The position numbers and the translations under genes are program-made. Shown here one piece after another: positions 51,827-60,194 of a stretch of 64,000 bases of DNA. The stretch is from FACHB-T130 sp042747725. Lineage in GTDB: Bacteria > Cyanobacteriota > Cyanobacteriia > Cyanobacteriales > FACHB-T130. The notes under the pieces were generated by a model, which saw only the letters and a program-made list of their open reading frames with translations, ran no database searches and was not told where the DNA came from. The stretch is taken from assembly GCF_042747725.1 (NCBI RefSeq), contig NZ_JBHZGO010000116.1, forward strand, positions 1 through 64,000. The letters are read 5' to 3'. Position 1 is the stretch's first letter. Each line of letters starts with the position of its first letter.

Positions 51827-52282
51827 TTAGCAGGCGACAAGCGCATCTGAACGATTCAGAACTCTTAAATCCTCCTCATCCAACTCGACGGGGACGCCGC
51901 TGCGAATTAGTTCCACAAAATCCTCGTTGGGAACCATAAAGCACAGCGTATACAAGCGATCGCCACCTGTATTTTCAATTTTATGAATCCCCGTCGGCGG
52001 TACTAATAAGCTGTCTCCAGGGCGCATGGGGACGGTTTTGCCGTCGCAAGTCGCCAGTCCTTGCCCCTTGAGGACAAAAAACATCTCCACAGCCATCTGG
52101 TGACGATTGGGAGGAGTTTTCCCACCAACATCAAAAATTTCTACACAAAAAGTTAATGAAACGTTAGCGCTTGCCGGATCGAAGACAATCGCTAACCGAT
52201 TGCTATCCTCAGGACTGATGCGAAAGGCTTGATAGTCTCTAGGAGACTTGACGACCGGAATCATGCAACGAGACGAGTCCAT
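51827..52282 (-). CDS. Cupin-domain protein
   Basis: 151-residue single-cupin protein. Metal-binding motifs are HQMAVEMFFVLKGQGLATCDG (G.....H.H/E...E pattern with His and Glu) near 77-97 and the second motif PPTGIHKIEN near 117. AGAGGAG about 9 bp upstream supports the ATG at 52282. It may be an enzyme or a small-molecule sensor; not assignable. It lies 70 bp downstream of the cysteine hydrolase gene in the same direction, suggesting a shared transcript and possibly a related substrate. Confidence 0.72.
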   Translation of the reverse strand: MDSSRCMIPVVKSPRDYQAFRISPEDSNRLAIVFDPASANVSLTFCVEIFDVGGKTPPNRHQMAVEMFFVLKGQGLATCDGKTVPMRPGDSLLVPPTGIHKIENTGGDRLYTLCFMVPNEDFVELIRSGVPVELDEEDLRVLNRSDALVAC

Positions 52283-52352
52283 CGGGCATTTCTCCTCTAA
52301 AAGAGATCGGTTTGGCTAATGACTAATTGTTCGTTACCATTGGCGATTAGCA

Positions 52353-53132
52353 TTAGCGATTAGCCAACTTAATTGTTTCTACGATAGCTTGAGAATCTGC
52401 CACGAAACCAAAACACTGTTTTACGTTATAAAGAGTGGCTTGCCAGCAATACTCTGGGGATGTGGTAGCAGTACCATCCTTCACCAAAATACAGTCATAG
52501 CCGAGAAAGTTAGCATCTTGCAGAGTTGCCATCACGCACTGATCTGCATTGACTCCGGCAAAGAACAAAGTCGTTTTGCCCAGGTTCCGCAAGATGCTGT
52601 CGAGAGGTGTATCCCAAAAACCGCTCATCCGGTACTTATCGACGCGGATATCTTCCGGTTTTTGTTCCAATTCATCCACCACCGCCGCCGCCCAACTGCC
52701 CACCATCAGCACTGGCGCACCATTAGCTGGCAGCGGATCTCCTAAACCCACGCCATCGCCGGTGGGATTATAAACATGGCGTATACTGGCGCTGATATTC
52801 AGTAAGTCGGGACGGTTCCCCCAGTTAACCCAAATAACCGGAACGTTTACCGTTCGCAATTCTGGCAGCAGCGTTTTGAGAGGATTGATGGGAGTTCGGG
52901 CGGGTGTCACGTCTACGCCAATGTGGGCTAGCCAGCCATCTGGATGACAGAAATCATTCTGCATATCAATCACCAAAATCGCCGCTTTTGCCAAATCCAG
53001 GCGTAACGTCTTGGTTTCTGTGGCTAGGGTGACAAGTTGCGGTTTTAAAGGAGGGCGCGTGATATCGGCAATTTCTGCATCAACTGCCCAAGCATTCGGC
53101 GGTACGCCCAAGGTACGGAGGGGTCGATTCAT
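52353..53132 (-). CDS. Isochorismatase-like cysteine hydrolase (RutB/biuret-hydrolase type)
   Basis: 259 residues from the ATG at 53132. The catalytic triad can be read: Asp in ILVIDMQNDFCHPDG, Lys in RVDKYRMSGFWDTPLD and Cys in FAGVNADQCVMATLQDA. The long N-terminal lead and the substrate loop GVGLGDPLPANG are like those of ureidoacrylate (RutB) and biuret hydrolases, which cleave N-carbamoyl or ureido bonds. It lies 306 bp downstream of the guanidine-transporter ATPase gene in the same direction, hinting at a ureide linked to guanidine or biuret use. Substrate unproven. Confidence 0.75.
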   Translation of the reverse strand: MNRPLRTLGVPPNAWAVDAEIADITRPPLKPQLVTLATETKTLRLDLAKAAILVIDMQNDFCHPDGWLAHIGVDVTPARTPINPLKTLLPELRTVNVPVIWVNWGNRPDLLNISASIRHVYNPTGDGVGLGDPLPANGAPVLMVGSWAAAVVDELEQKPEDIRVDKYRMSGFWDTPLDSILRNLGKTTLFFAGVNADQCVMATLQDANFLGYDCILVKDGTATTSPEYCWQATLYNVKQCFGFVADSQAIVETIKLANR

Positions 53133-53261
53133 AGGGAGAGTGCAAGGGGGCAATCTTGAGGAATACTACTTTTTCTGCCCAGGACTCTTAAATTTTTCTA
53201 TTTCTTAACTTCAAGGGATAAATGCGCGAGTTCTACACTACAGAAGGTTTGGAGATATTCC

Positions 53262-53410
53262 CAGACCTAACCCCCAGTCCCTTCCCTACAAGGGAAGGGA
53301 AGCCATTTTCAAAGCCCCTCTCCGTATCGGAGAGGGGTTTGGGGAGAGGTCTGCCGACTTGTATGTACAACACGGTAGCGCTGTTCACGGGGAGGGTTGG
53401 GGAGAGGTTG
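53262..53410. repeat. CCTAACCCCC palindromic repeat downstream of the guanidine operon
   Basis: CCTAACCCCCAGTCCC, CTACAAGGGAAGGG, CCCCTCTCCG / CGGAGAGGGG and GGTTTGGGGAGAGG form nested hairpins. It separates the transporter ATPase gene from the cysteine hydrolase gene and could terminate or trim the operon transcript. Confidence 0.7.
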
Positions 53411-53438
53411 CGGAACAAGAATGAAACAATCTTGTTGC

Positions 53439-54242
53439 TTAAACCACCATCGGTAACTCTTGAAAGCTACTTTTTAGTAAAGTTTTATCTTCCTCGGCGC
53501 GGAGGAGTCCCATTACCCGATCCTTATAATCCTGAAACAGAGGATTGCACTTAATGTCATAAGTGCGATCGCTTGGCAGTTTTATACTTAATTCTTCTTT
53601 AACCGTACCTGGACGCGAACTCAGCACATAGATGCGTTGAGATAGAAAAACTGCTTCCTCAACATCATGAGTAATCATAAATATTGTTGTCCGCGTGCGT
53701 TGCCAGACTTGCAGTAAAAATTGCTGCATCGCTTCTTTCGTCTGGACATCCAACGCCCCAAACGGTTCATCCATCAGTAAAATTTTAGGTTGCGAGGCTA
53801 AAGCGCGGGCGATCGCTACCCGTTGCTTCATCCCACCTGAGAGTTCCTTCGGAAGTGCTTTTGCAAACCCAGACAATCCCACCACATCTAGATAATAAGC
53901 CACCCGTCGCCGTCGTTCTACCGAGGAGACACCTTGCAGCTTTAAGCCAAATCCCACGTTATCTGCAACACTCATCCACGGATACAGCGTATAGCTCTGG
54001 AACACCATACCACGGTCAGATCCCGGTCCCATCACCCGCACCCCATCGACCAAAACTTCCCCCGCCGTGGGAGTATCCAATCCAGCAATCAAGCGCAGCA
54101 ACGTTGACTTGCCAGAACCCGAAGCACCCACCGCACAGATACATTCTCCCTCTTCAATATGCAAATTGATATCTTTGAGAGCAACGAGCGAACCGCGTCT
54201 GGTTTTGAATTGTTTATGGAGTTGAGAAACTTGCAAATGCAT
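53439..54242 (-). CDS. Guanidine-type ABC transporter ATP-binding protein
   Basis: 267 residues from the ATG at 54242. Walker A GASGSGKST near residue 42, Q-loop VFQSYTLYPWMSVADNV, signature LSGGMKQRVAIARALASQPK near 140, Walker B ILLMDEPFGALD and H-loop MITHDVEEA. It belongs to the nitrate/sulfonate/taurine group (SsuB/TauB/NrtD). It is the last gene of the order gdmH-hypA-hypB-SBP-permease-ATPase, equivalent to sll1082 of Synechocystis, whose transporter serves guanidine uptake. Confidence 0.87.
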   Translation of the reverse strand: MHLQVSQLHKQFKTRRGSLVALKDINLHIEEGECICAVGASGSGKSTLLRLIAGLDTPTAGEVLVDGVRVMGPGSDRGMVFQSYTLYPWMSVADNVGFGLKLQGVSSVERRRRVAYYLDVVGLSGFAKALPKELSGGMKQRVAIARALASQPKILLMDEPFGALDVQTKEAMQQFLLQVWQRTRTTIFMITHDVEEAVFLSQRIYVLSSRPGTVKEELSIKLPSDRTYDIKCNPLFQDYKDRVMGLLRAEEDKTLLKSSFQELPMVV

Positions 54243-54350
54243 AATCAGTGACAATTTTAAGTTTTAGATTGAATTGCCCGATGTAATCGTCATTGGTCAG
54301 TAACACCGAACTAATCATTCAAAACCAATGACTATTGACCATCTATTTTC

Positions 54351-55199
54351 TTAATCATTAGCCCACTTACAAGACACGCGCAGTAACAATCGAAACAAAA
54401 GATCGATAGTCAGACCAATCAAGCCAATCACAATCAGCCCCGCAAAAATTTCATCGGTTTTGAGAAATCTTTGGGCAACGCTAATGCGGCGACCCAAGCC
54501 TTCTGTCGCTGCCACTAACTCGGAAACGATGACTAAGTTCCAAGAAGCTGCCATATTGACGCGACCCGCATCAATGATACTCGGCAGAATAAAGGGAAAA
54601 ATTACTTGCAATAAAACTTGCTTTCGCTGACCGCCCAAGGTGTAGGAAGTTTCCAATAACTCTTTCGGTACAAACTTCACCGCATCCATCACCATGAGCG
54701 TATTAAAAAATAGCGTTCCGATAAAAATTAGCAGAATCTTGGGTTCTTCTCCCAGACCAAAATACAAAATTAGTAAGGGAATAAAAGCCGGTGCTGGCAT
54801 ATAACGCACAATGCCAATTATCGGTTCCATCAACGCTCGAATGCTGGGAAAAGTTCCCATCAATGTCCCTAAAGGAATTGAAATCAGCGCCGCCAGAAAA
54901 AAGCCACTCAGAACGCGAAACAAGCTATAGGCAATATCTTTTTGCAAATCGCCAGTTGCTAAAAGCCTCTGAAAAGCGCCCCAAACTTGAGCTGGAGTCG
55001 GCAAAAATAAAGGCGCGACTATCCCAGAGTTGGATACTATCCACCAAAGAGCAACCGGGATGCAAATTGACAGAACCATTAAAGTCCATGCCAAATTTTT
55101 AGGAATCTCCTCACCAATGCGCCAGAAGACGCTAGGCGATAACATTTTGCGAGGACGAGCGGAATTAGTTTCCGGCAAATCTTCAGCGTAGCGGTTCAT
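54351..55199 (-). CDS. Guanidine-type ABC transporter permease
   Basis: 282 residues with six likely membrane helices. The coupling loop reads ELLETSYTLGGQRKQVLLQVIFPFILPSI near 185-212. The N-terminus is cytoplasmic and hydrophilic (MNRYAEDLPETNSARPRK). It belongs to the SsuC/TauC permease family. Its ATG overlaps the TGA of the binding-protein gene (4-bp overlap), so they are coupled. It is equivalent in position to sll1081. Confidence 0.87.
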   Translation of the reverse strand: MNRYAEDLPETNSARPRKMLSPSVFWRIGEEIPKNLAWTLMVLSICIPVALWWIVSNSGIVAPLFLPTPAQVWGAFQRLLATGDLQKDIAYSLFRVLSGFFLAALISIPLGTLMGTFPSIRALMEPIIGIVRYMPAPAFIPLLILYFGLGEEPKILLIFIGTLFFNTLMVMDAVKFVPKELLETSYTLGGQRKQVLLQVIFPFILPSIIDAGRVNMAASWNLVIVSELVAATEGLGRRISVAQRFLKTDEIFAGLIVIGLIGLTIDLLFRLLLRVSCKWAND

Positions 55200-56215
55200 G
55201 ATTTTTGCTTTGCCGCGTAGGCTTTGATAAACTGATCGTCAAATATTTGGCTGAGATTCGGAGTTTGTTTAGTTAACTTAGCCTTGATTAGAAATTTGCT
55301 AATTTCTTGAGCGGCGTAACCCAAAGATGCCATGTCATTACCGGGACTAAATGCTTTCAAGTTGTTTTCAATGCTAAAGATTTTAGTCCCGGCTTCGTAT
55401 TTCTTGTATTCGTCAACCGCGACACCAGCGCGTTTTGCCATCGTGGCGTAAGCTTTGTCAGGATTGCTGCGGATAAACGCCAACGTGTCGAACCAAGTAT
55501 TGACCAAAGCTTGCACGTCTTGAGGACGTTCGTTAATCAGTTTTCGACTAACAGTTAAATGATCGGGAATTGCTCCTGGAAAGTCTTTAGAACTGAATAA
55601 TTCTTTACTTCCAGCCCGTTCTAGCGCCTTGCTCGTGAACGGTGCAAAAACTCCAACTGCATCCACTTGACCCGCAACAAAAGCAGCTGCGGCTGCGCCT
55701 GTTTCTAAGGGTTGAAAAGTAATATCAGCTTGGGTTAAACCCGCTTTTTTCAGTCCTAAAAGTAGCAAGAAATGATCGACGGTTCCTTCTTCAGCAGCAA
55801 TTTTTTTCCCTTTGAGGTCGGCAATACTATTGATACCTTCCCGAACAATAATTTTGTCGTTCCCGGTTGAATTGTCATTGACTAATATAATCACTTGATC
55901 GGAACCAGCAGCCACTGAGCTAATCGTGTCATTCAAGGTTTGGGTATTAGCACTTAGCTGACCAGCATTGAGGGCGTTAATGGAATCTAAATAGCCATCG
56001 AACCACTTCAAATTCACATTAACTTTGTTCGCCTCAAACAGTTTTTCTTCTTGAGCCACCTGCCAGGGCAACCACCCAGGCCAGACACTGAAACCCATTT
56101 GAATTGTTTCAGTTTTTGAGGATGTAGTGGTTTGCTGAGGGTTAGCACAACTAACGGTAATGACGAGGCTGAGCAAAAAGACCGAGAATAGAGAAAGTAA
56201 CTGGCGGGTCTTCAT
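55196..56215 (-). CDS. Guanidine-type ABC transporter substrate-binding lipoprotein
   Basis: 339 residues. The signal peptide ends in a lipobox (SLVITVSCANPQ), so the mature protein is lipid-anchored in the periplasm. The body is an NMT1/SsuA-like binding fold: ETIQMGFSVWPGWLPWQVAQE, a DLKGKKIAAEEGTVDHFLLLL hinge region and ETGAAAAAFVAGQVDAVGVF. It is equivalent to sll1080. By operon context and riboswitch control it probably binds guanidine, but the residues of the site cannot be fixed from sequence alone. Confidence 0.87.
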   Translation of the reverse strand: MKTRQLLSLFSVFLLSLVITVSCANPQQTTTSSKTETIQMGFSVWPGWLPWQVAQEEKLFEANKVNVNLKWFDGYLDSINALNAGQLSANTQTLNDTISSVAAGSDQVIILVNDNSTGNDKIIVREGINSIADLKGKKIAAEEGTVDHFLLLLGLKKAGLTQADITFQPLETGAAAAAFVAGQVDAVGVFAPFTSKALERAGSKELFSSKDFPGAIPDHLTVSRKLINERPQDVQALVNTWFDTLAFIRSNPDKAYATMAKRAGVAVDEYKKYEAGTKIFSIENNLKAFSPGNDMASLGYAAQEISKFLIKAKLTKQTPNLSQIFDDQFIKAYAAKQKS

Positions 56216-56243
56216 TGAGTCTCACTTTTTACTAGCAGGCTCA

Positions 56244-56954
56244 TTAGGCGGGTAGCATTTCGGTTGCCGTAGCAGATGGGTGTTGATTTAAAACTTGCGA
56301 TTTTACCCAATCAAACCAGTTTTCTAATCCCTCACCCGTCTTGGCAGAAACCGCAATAATTGTGACATGAGGGTTCATCTGACGAACGTTGGCGGCAATA
56401 CGATTAATATCAATATCGAGATAAGGAGCCAAATCAATCTTGGTAATTAACAAACAATCTGCTTCTTGAAACATTACCGGATACTTGAGCGGCTTATCTT
56501 CTCCTTCAGTCACGCTCAACAAAGCAACTTTAACGTGTTCTCCCACTTCAAACTCAGCAGGACAAACTAAATTACCGACATTTTCAACCAGCACTAAATC
56601 AAAATCAGAAGGATTATACTGGTGTTCTAGTTGATGAATTCCTCCAGCTACCATCTTGGAATCCAAGTGGCAGGAACGCCCCGTATTAATTGCAATGACA
56701 GGGACTCCATATTGACGCAAACGGTCGGCATCCAACTCCGTCGTCATATCCCCCTCAATTACGGCGATTTTCAACTCATCTGTCAAAACAGCAAGCGATC
56801 GCTCTAACAGTGCCGTTTTACCCGCCCCAGGGCTACTCATAATATTGAAACAAGTAATCCCCCACTCATCGAAATGCGCTCGGTTACGATCGGCTCCTTT
56901 CTGATTAGCATGGAGCAAGTTAATTCCTAATGCAGCGTCAAATGTTTGATGCAT
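56244..56954 (-). CDS. hypB: Nickel-insertion GTPase HypB (guanidine-hydrolase paralogue)
   Basis: 236 residues with G1 P-loop IMSSPGAGKTALLERSL near 38, the HypB metal site C/H in INTGRSCHLDSKMV, VENVGNLVCPAEFEVGEH and G4 LITKIDLAPYLDID. It lacks the His-rich N-terminal stretch used for nickel storage in some HypBs. HypA and HypB load nickel into hydrogenase, but here they are linked to the Ni-dependent guanidine hydrolase. It overlaps hypA by 17 bp. No hydrogenase genes lie in the window. Confidence 0.92.
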   Translation of the reverse strand: MHQTFDAALGINLLHANQKGADRNRAHFDEWGITCFNIMSSPGAGKTALLERSLAVLTDELKIAVIEGDMTTELDADRLRQYGVPVIAINTGRSCHLDSKMVAGGIHQLEHQYNPSDFDLVLVENVGNLVCPAEFEVGEHVKVALLSVTEGEDKPLKYPVMFQEADCLLITKIDLAPYLDIDINRIAANVRQMNPHVTIIAVSAKTGEGLENWFDWVKSQVLNQHPSATATEMLPA

Positions 56955-57324
56955 AAGCGTTTTTATTTACCTCGTCAAAACTATACTCAATCCGGTCAAT
57001 TTTCAGTTCTCTACCTGAGCGAATATCCTCCATCGGTGAGTGACACTCAGGGCAGCCGTATTGCAACCCAACTTGTGGTGCATATTCTTGTTTGCAGCGA
57101 TGACAAAAGGCAATCAGCGGTGTTTCCTGAATAACCAGTTCTACCCCTTCCAAAAAGGTGTTGTAAGTCTGTACCTCAAAAGCAAATTGTAGACTGACAG
57201 GTTCCACACAAGTGAACTTACCAACAATTAAGTGAATCTGGGAAATATGGGGGCGATCGCTCTGAGATTCCCACCAATCTTTTACTGTTAAAATGAGCGC
57301 CTTTGTCATGTCAGTTTCGTGCAA
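56938..57324 (-). CDS. hypA: Nickel chaperone HypA (guanidine-hydrolase paralogue), TTG start
   Basis: 128 residues. The invariant nickel-binding N-terminus MHE requires translation from the TTG at 57324, since the first ATG (57309) would remove it. The zinc-ribbon Cys pairs are CHRC and CPEC near 74-97. The TTG lies 3 bp after the gdmH stop, so translation is probably coupled. HypA hands nickel to HypB and the target enzyme; the target here is the guanidine hydrolase. Confidence 0.9.
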   Translation of the reverse strand: MHETDMTKALILTVKDWWESQSDRPHISQIHLIVGKFTCVEPVSLQFAFEVQTYNTFLEGVELVIQETPLIAFCHRCKQEYAPQVGLQYGCPECHSPMEDIRSGRELKIDRIEYSFDEVNKNAYASNI

Positions 57325-57327
57325 GGC

Positions 57328-58521
57328 TCAACTCCACTCTGCAACTAATTCTGGTTGGGCGTAGGGGTGAATGTATGCGGCTTTTTCTTTTCGCGGTAAC
57401 TGTCCTGACAGCACCAGATGCGCCATCGTGTCGCAAATCACTCGCGTCGCCATCAAAGATGTCATGTCACTGATGTCATAAGGGGGCGACACTTCCACCA
57501 CCTCAAGTCCGCAAACGGGTGCTTTCTGAACAATTTTGCCCAGCATATAAAGAGCCTCGCGGGGCAATAATCCGCCCGGTTCAGGCCAACCAGTTCCAGG
57601 GACAAAACCGGCATCAATGCAGTCAATATCAAAGCTGATATAAACGCAGTCTGTTCCGTCTAAAGCCCTTTCTAGAGCGAAGTTTACCGCTGCATCCAAA
57701 CCCATTTCTGTGATGTCTGTAACTGTCAGAATATTTGTGGCTCGTTCTCGACAGACTTTTACACCCTGACGCGGCACTTGCCAGCCACCTATCCCTAATT
57801 GCACAAGGTTTTTTGGATTGGCATTTTTGATGTTTGTGGCATGGAACCAAGGGCAGGTGTGCATGCGCTCATCGAGGTCTGTTTCCTGGGTATCGACGTG
57901 GCGATCGAAGTGAATAATCCCCAGTTTTTTATCGCCTAAATGGCGGCAAACTCCCCGCACTGTTGGATAACCAATTGAATGATCGCCTCCCAAAATTATT
58001 GGAAAAGCACCGGAACTAAAGATGTGAGCAATTCCTTTAGAAATTTGGTCAAATGACTTTTCGTTATTTCCCGGAATTGTGAAAATATCTCCAACATCAC
58101 ACAGGGTAATTTGCTCTCGCAAATCAACGCCTAGTTCAAAGTTATAGGGGGTATACAAAGCAGAAATCCGCCGAATTCCTTGGGGACCAAAACGGGTTCC
58201 AGGTCGGTAGGTGGTGCCAGAATCGTGCGGTACGCCTACAATTGCAACATCGTATTCACCCACTTTTCGCACATCTTCTATATAAGGTGCTTTCAGGAAG
58301 GTGTTAATGCCTGCGTAGTGGGGAAGTTCGCCGCGAGAGAAAGTGGAAATAGAGCGATCGCGTATACTTTCTGCTGCCTCTAATCCAAACTCTAACCCTT
58401 TTGCCACCTCCTGTTGCCAGCCTGTCATTGGCAGATGGGTTTCTTTTTCAAGGGCGCGACTCGCTTCAGTAGACGGCGGTTGCAAATCCGAATTCGAGTT
58501 TTGAGAATTAATTTCAGTCAT
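57328..58521 (-). CDS. gdmH: Nickel-dependent guanidine hydrolase (ureohydrolase family)
   Basis: 397 residues of the arginase/agmatinase fold, with metal ligands H181 (GGDHSIG), D206, H208 and D210 (HFDRHVDTQ), and D298/D300 (SFDIDCID). The ~70-residue N-terminal extension and the segment DTQETDLDERMHTCPWFH are features of the Synechocystis Sll1077 group, which cleaves free guanidine to ammonia and urea with nickel. Agmatinases are usually shorter (~300 aa). The riboswitch, hypAB and transporter neighbours make guanidine the substrate with good confidence. Automatic annotation may still say agmatinase. Confidence 0.93.
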   Translation of the reverse strand: MTEINSQNSNSDLQPPSTEASRALEKETHLPMTGWQQEVAKGLEFGLEAAESIRDRSISTFSRGELPHYAGINTFLKAPYIEDVRKVGEYDVAIVGVPHDSGTTYRPGTRFGPQGIRRISALYTPYNFELGVDLREQITLCDVGDIFTIPGNNEKSFDQISKGIAHIFSSGAFPIILGGDHSIGYPTVRGVCRHLGDKKLGIIHFDRHVDTQETDLDERMHTCPWFHATNIKNANPKNLVQLGIGGWQVPRQGVKVCRERATNILTVTDITEMGLDAAVNFALERALDGTDCVYISFDIDCIDAGFVPGTGWPEPGGLLPREALYMLGKIVQKAPVCGLEVVEVSPPYDISDMTSLMATRVICDTMAHLVLSGQLPRKEKAAYIHPYAQPELVAEWS

Positions 58522-58599
58522 GTTTGAAAAAATGGGATGTTCGTCAATCTAAAAGCTCTATTTTTTATCCCAAGTCCAAAAAAAGACTTGCAAAAACTA

Positions 58600-58761
58600 T
58601 AGCCCGGGTAAGCCATAACAGATAAGCCTCTGCTATGTACCTCCCGGGCTTTTCTCCCGCCGTGTAACCAGTCCGTGTTTCAATTTATAAAAACACTCCA
58701 TGACTGGTTCGCTTCTCTCGGACCAGTCGTTTAAATCTTGAGACTTAAACCGGAACCCTAG
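58600..58761 (-). promoter_or_regulatory. Guanidine-I (ykkC) riboswitch with terminator
   Basis: On the minus strand the conserved parts appear in order: CTAGGGTTCCGG (58761-58750), ACTGGTCCGAGAG, ACACGGCGGGAGAAAAGCCC and CCGGGAGG. The aptamer's AGCCCGGG can also pair with the downstream CCCGGGCT (58608-58601), which is followed by ATAGTTTTTG, forming an alternative terminator. Guanidine binding should hold the aptamer and prevent termination, switching on gdmH about 80 nt downstream. Confidence 0.95.
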
Positions 58762-58980
58762 AAGCTATTAATTTGTTTTTACCCGATAGCTAGCAATAGT
58801 TTGTTGGGATGAACTTTGAAAGCTTAAATGTATAGATATCAATAAATTTTGAGGATGAATGTAGTCAAAGCTACAATTTTGCGGATTTTCCCCTAGAGGT
58901 AAACCAGAGTCTAGATAGCGATCGCATCCTACAGCCGGGATTTCGCCACCGAGAAGGCTCAAATCGCACTGGATGCTACA

Positions 58981-59014
58981 GCCAAACCTGGATGAAAACT
59001 ACTCCAGGTTTGGC
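58981..59014. repeat. Perfect 12-bp hairpin
   Basis: GCCAAACCTGGA and TCCAGGTTTGGC with a 10-nt loop. No T-run follows, so it is not a classic terminator, but it lies downstream of psbN and upstream of the riboswitch and may stop or protect transcripts. Confidence 0.6.
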
Positions 59015-59174
59015 GCATATCAGCGCCCAGATTTTAGGACAAACTTGCCCCTGCATTTGACTCCAGCCTTTCCCCCAGATAGGCTCCACATTGATAGGAA
59101 GATACCAAGCCGGAGATGTCTTGTGTAGCCGTAGCCGCGCCTACCCCGCGAGAGCGACTCTCGCCCGGAAAGCT

Positions 59175-59306
59175 TTAGTCTTCGTGATCTTCAAACGGAT
59201 CGTTCAATTCCTTGGAAGGAGGTCCGAAAGCAGTGTAGATGGTGAAGCCAGTGATGGCGACGAGAAAGGCAGCGATACAAATGCTAAGAACTGTTGCGGG
59301 TTCCAT
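59175..59306 (-). CDS. psbN: Photosystem II assembly protein PsbN
   Basis: 43 residues, missed by length filters: MEPATVLSICIAAFLVAITG, then FTIYTAFGPPSKEL and NDPFEDHED. It has one N-terminal membrane helix and an acidic tail, matching PsbN at every familiar block. PsbN helps assemble photosystem II reaction centres in the thylakoid. It is divergent from psbH with 83 bp between the start codons, the usual cyanobacterial and chloroplast arrangement. Confidence 0.96.
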   Translation of the reverse strand: MEPATVLSICIAAFLVAITGFTIYTAFGPPSKELNDPFEDHED

Positions 59307-59389
59307 AGGTGAGATAATTTATGAGAGCAGTTCCTATACAATATTACAAAACGTTAAAAACTTCTGTCGAGAGTGATCCTAGGAAAGCT

Positions 59390-59593
59390 ATGGCACAACG
59401 GACTTGGTTAGGAGATGTCCTCAAACCCCTGAACTCTGAATATGGGAAAGTATCTCCGGGTTGGGGCACTACGCCATTGATGGGCGTCTTTATGGTGCTA
59501 TTTTTGGTCTTTTTACTGATTATTCTGCAACTTTACAACTCCTCACTCCTCGTTGAGGGTGTTGATGTCGATTGGAAAAGCCTAGGCCGTTAA
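59390..59593 (+). CDS. psbH: Photosystem II protein PsbH
   Basis: 67 residues from the ATG at 59390 (MAQRTWLGDVLKPLNSEYGK) with AGGAAAG just upstream; a start at 59321 would add 23 unrelated residues. A basic stromal lead is followed by one membrane helix (MGVFMVLFLVFLLIILQLYN) and a short lumenal tail. PsbH stabilises CP47 and the QB site of photosystem II. It is followed by a strong terminator at 59664. Confidence 0.96.
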   Translation: MAQRTWLGDVLKPLNSEYGKVSPGWGTTPLMGVFMVLFLVFLLIILQLYNSSLLVEGVDVDWKSLGR

Positions 59594-59663
59594 TCGACTG
59601 CAATCTGGCGCGAAGCCCTTGAGCTTTACTTAAAACGCCACGATTAAAAAACACTTATGCTTT

Positions 59664-59685
59664 CCCGGCTAGACCGGGTTTTTTT
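59664..59685 (+). terminator. psbH terminator
   Basis: CCCGG - CTAGA - CCGGG followed by seven T residues, 70 bp after the psbH stop. A standard intrinsic terminator on the plus strand. Confidence 0.85.
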
Positions 59686-59726
59686 GTCAGTTCTATACTA
59701 AAGTTAACGTTTGCACGAAAAATCCT

Positions 59727-59999
59727 ATGAATATCTTTGGCATCGGTCTGCCGGAAATGGCGCTAATTATGGTTGTGGCTCTTTTGATTTTCGGTCCCAA
59801 AAAGTTGCCAGAAATTGGTCGCAGTATGGGCAAGGCAATTCGCGGCTTCCAGGAAGCATCTAGAGAATTTGAAACCGAGTTCAAGCATGAAGCAGAGCAG
59901 ATAGAACAAGCTGTCAAGACACTTCCCCAGTCTGACTCAGAGAAAGTGGCAAACGGGAAGTCAGAGAATCACGCAACTAGCTCATCGCAACACAGCTAA
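59727..59999 (+). CDS. tatA: Twin-arginine translocase subunit TatA/E
   Basis: 90 residues: a short N-terminal helix (IGLPEMALIMVVALLIFGPKKLPEIGRSMGKAIRGFQEASREF) with the FGP hinge, an amphipathic helix, then a Lys/Glu/Ser-rich tail. TatA oligomers form the size-variable channel of the Tat pathway in plasma and thylakoid membranes. It stands alone without tatC here, as is common in cyanobacteria. The window also encodes a probable Tat lipoprotein (421-1488). Confidence 0.9.
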   Translation: MNIFGIGLPEMALIMVVALLIFGPKKLPEIGRSMGKAIRGFQEASREFETEFKHEAEQIEQAVKTLPQSDSEKVANGKSENHATSSSQHS

Positions 60000-60044
60000 A
60001 ACTGGCAATTCTCGTTCCGACTATAGCGGTTCTCACTTGAGTGC

Positions 60045-60145
60045 AATATATAGGAACCTCACCCCCAACCCCTCGATTTTCACCCAGAGTGGGGAATATT
60101 GAACCCCTCTCCGTTCACGGGGAGGGGCAGGGGTGGGGTTAAACC
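60045..60145. repeat. CCTCACCCCC palindromic repeat
   Basis: ACCTCACCCCCAACCCCTCG ... CCCCTCTCCGTTCACGGGGA then GGGGCAGGGGTGGGGT. Member of the family at 24.2, 45.6, 47.2 and 53.3 kb. It lies between the converging tatA and modA genes. Confidence 0.7.
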
Positions 60146-60194
60146 TTACTGCATCCAATAGAGAATTGCTATAGGGATGGAAAGGGGGTAGACG

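Noticed and set aside
56244..57324. Hydrogenase maturation operon
   Set aside because: Only hypA and hypB are present, in an operon with a nickel ureohydrolase; no other hyp or hydrogenase genes are seen.
57328..58521. Agmatinase
   Set aside because: N-terminal extension, family-specific segment, hypAB and a guanidine-I riboswitch all favour guanidine hydrolase.
59321..59389. Longer psbH start
   Set aside because: The 23 extra residues do not occur in PsbH, and AGGAAAG precedes the ATG at 59390.
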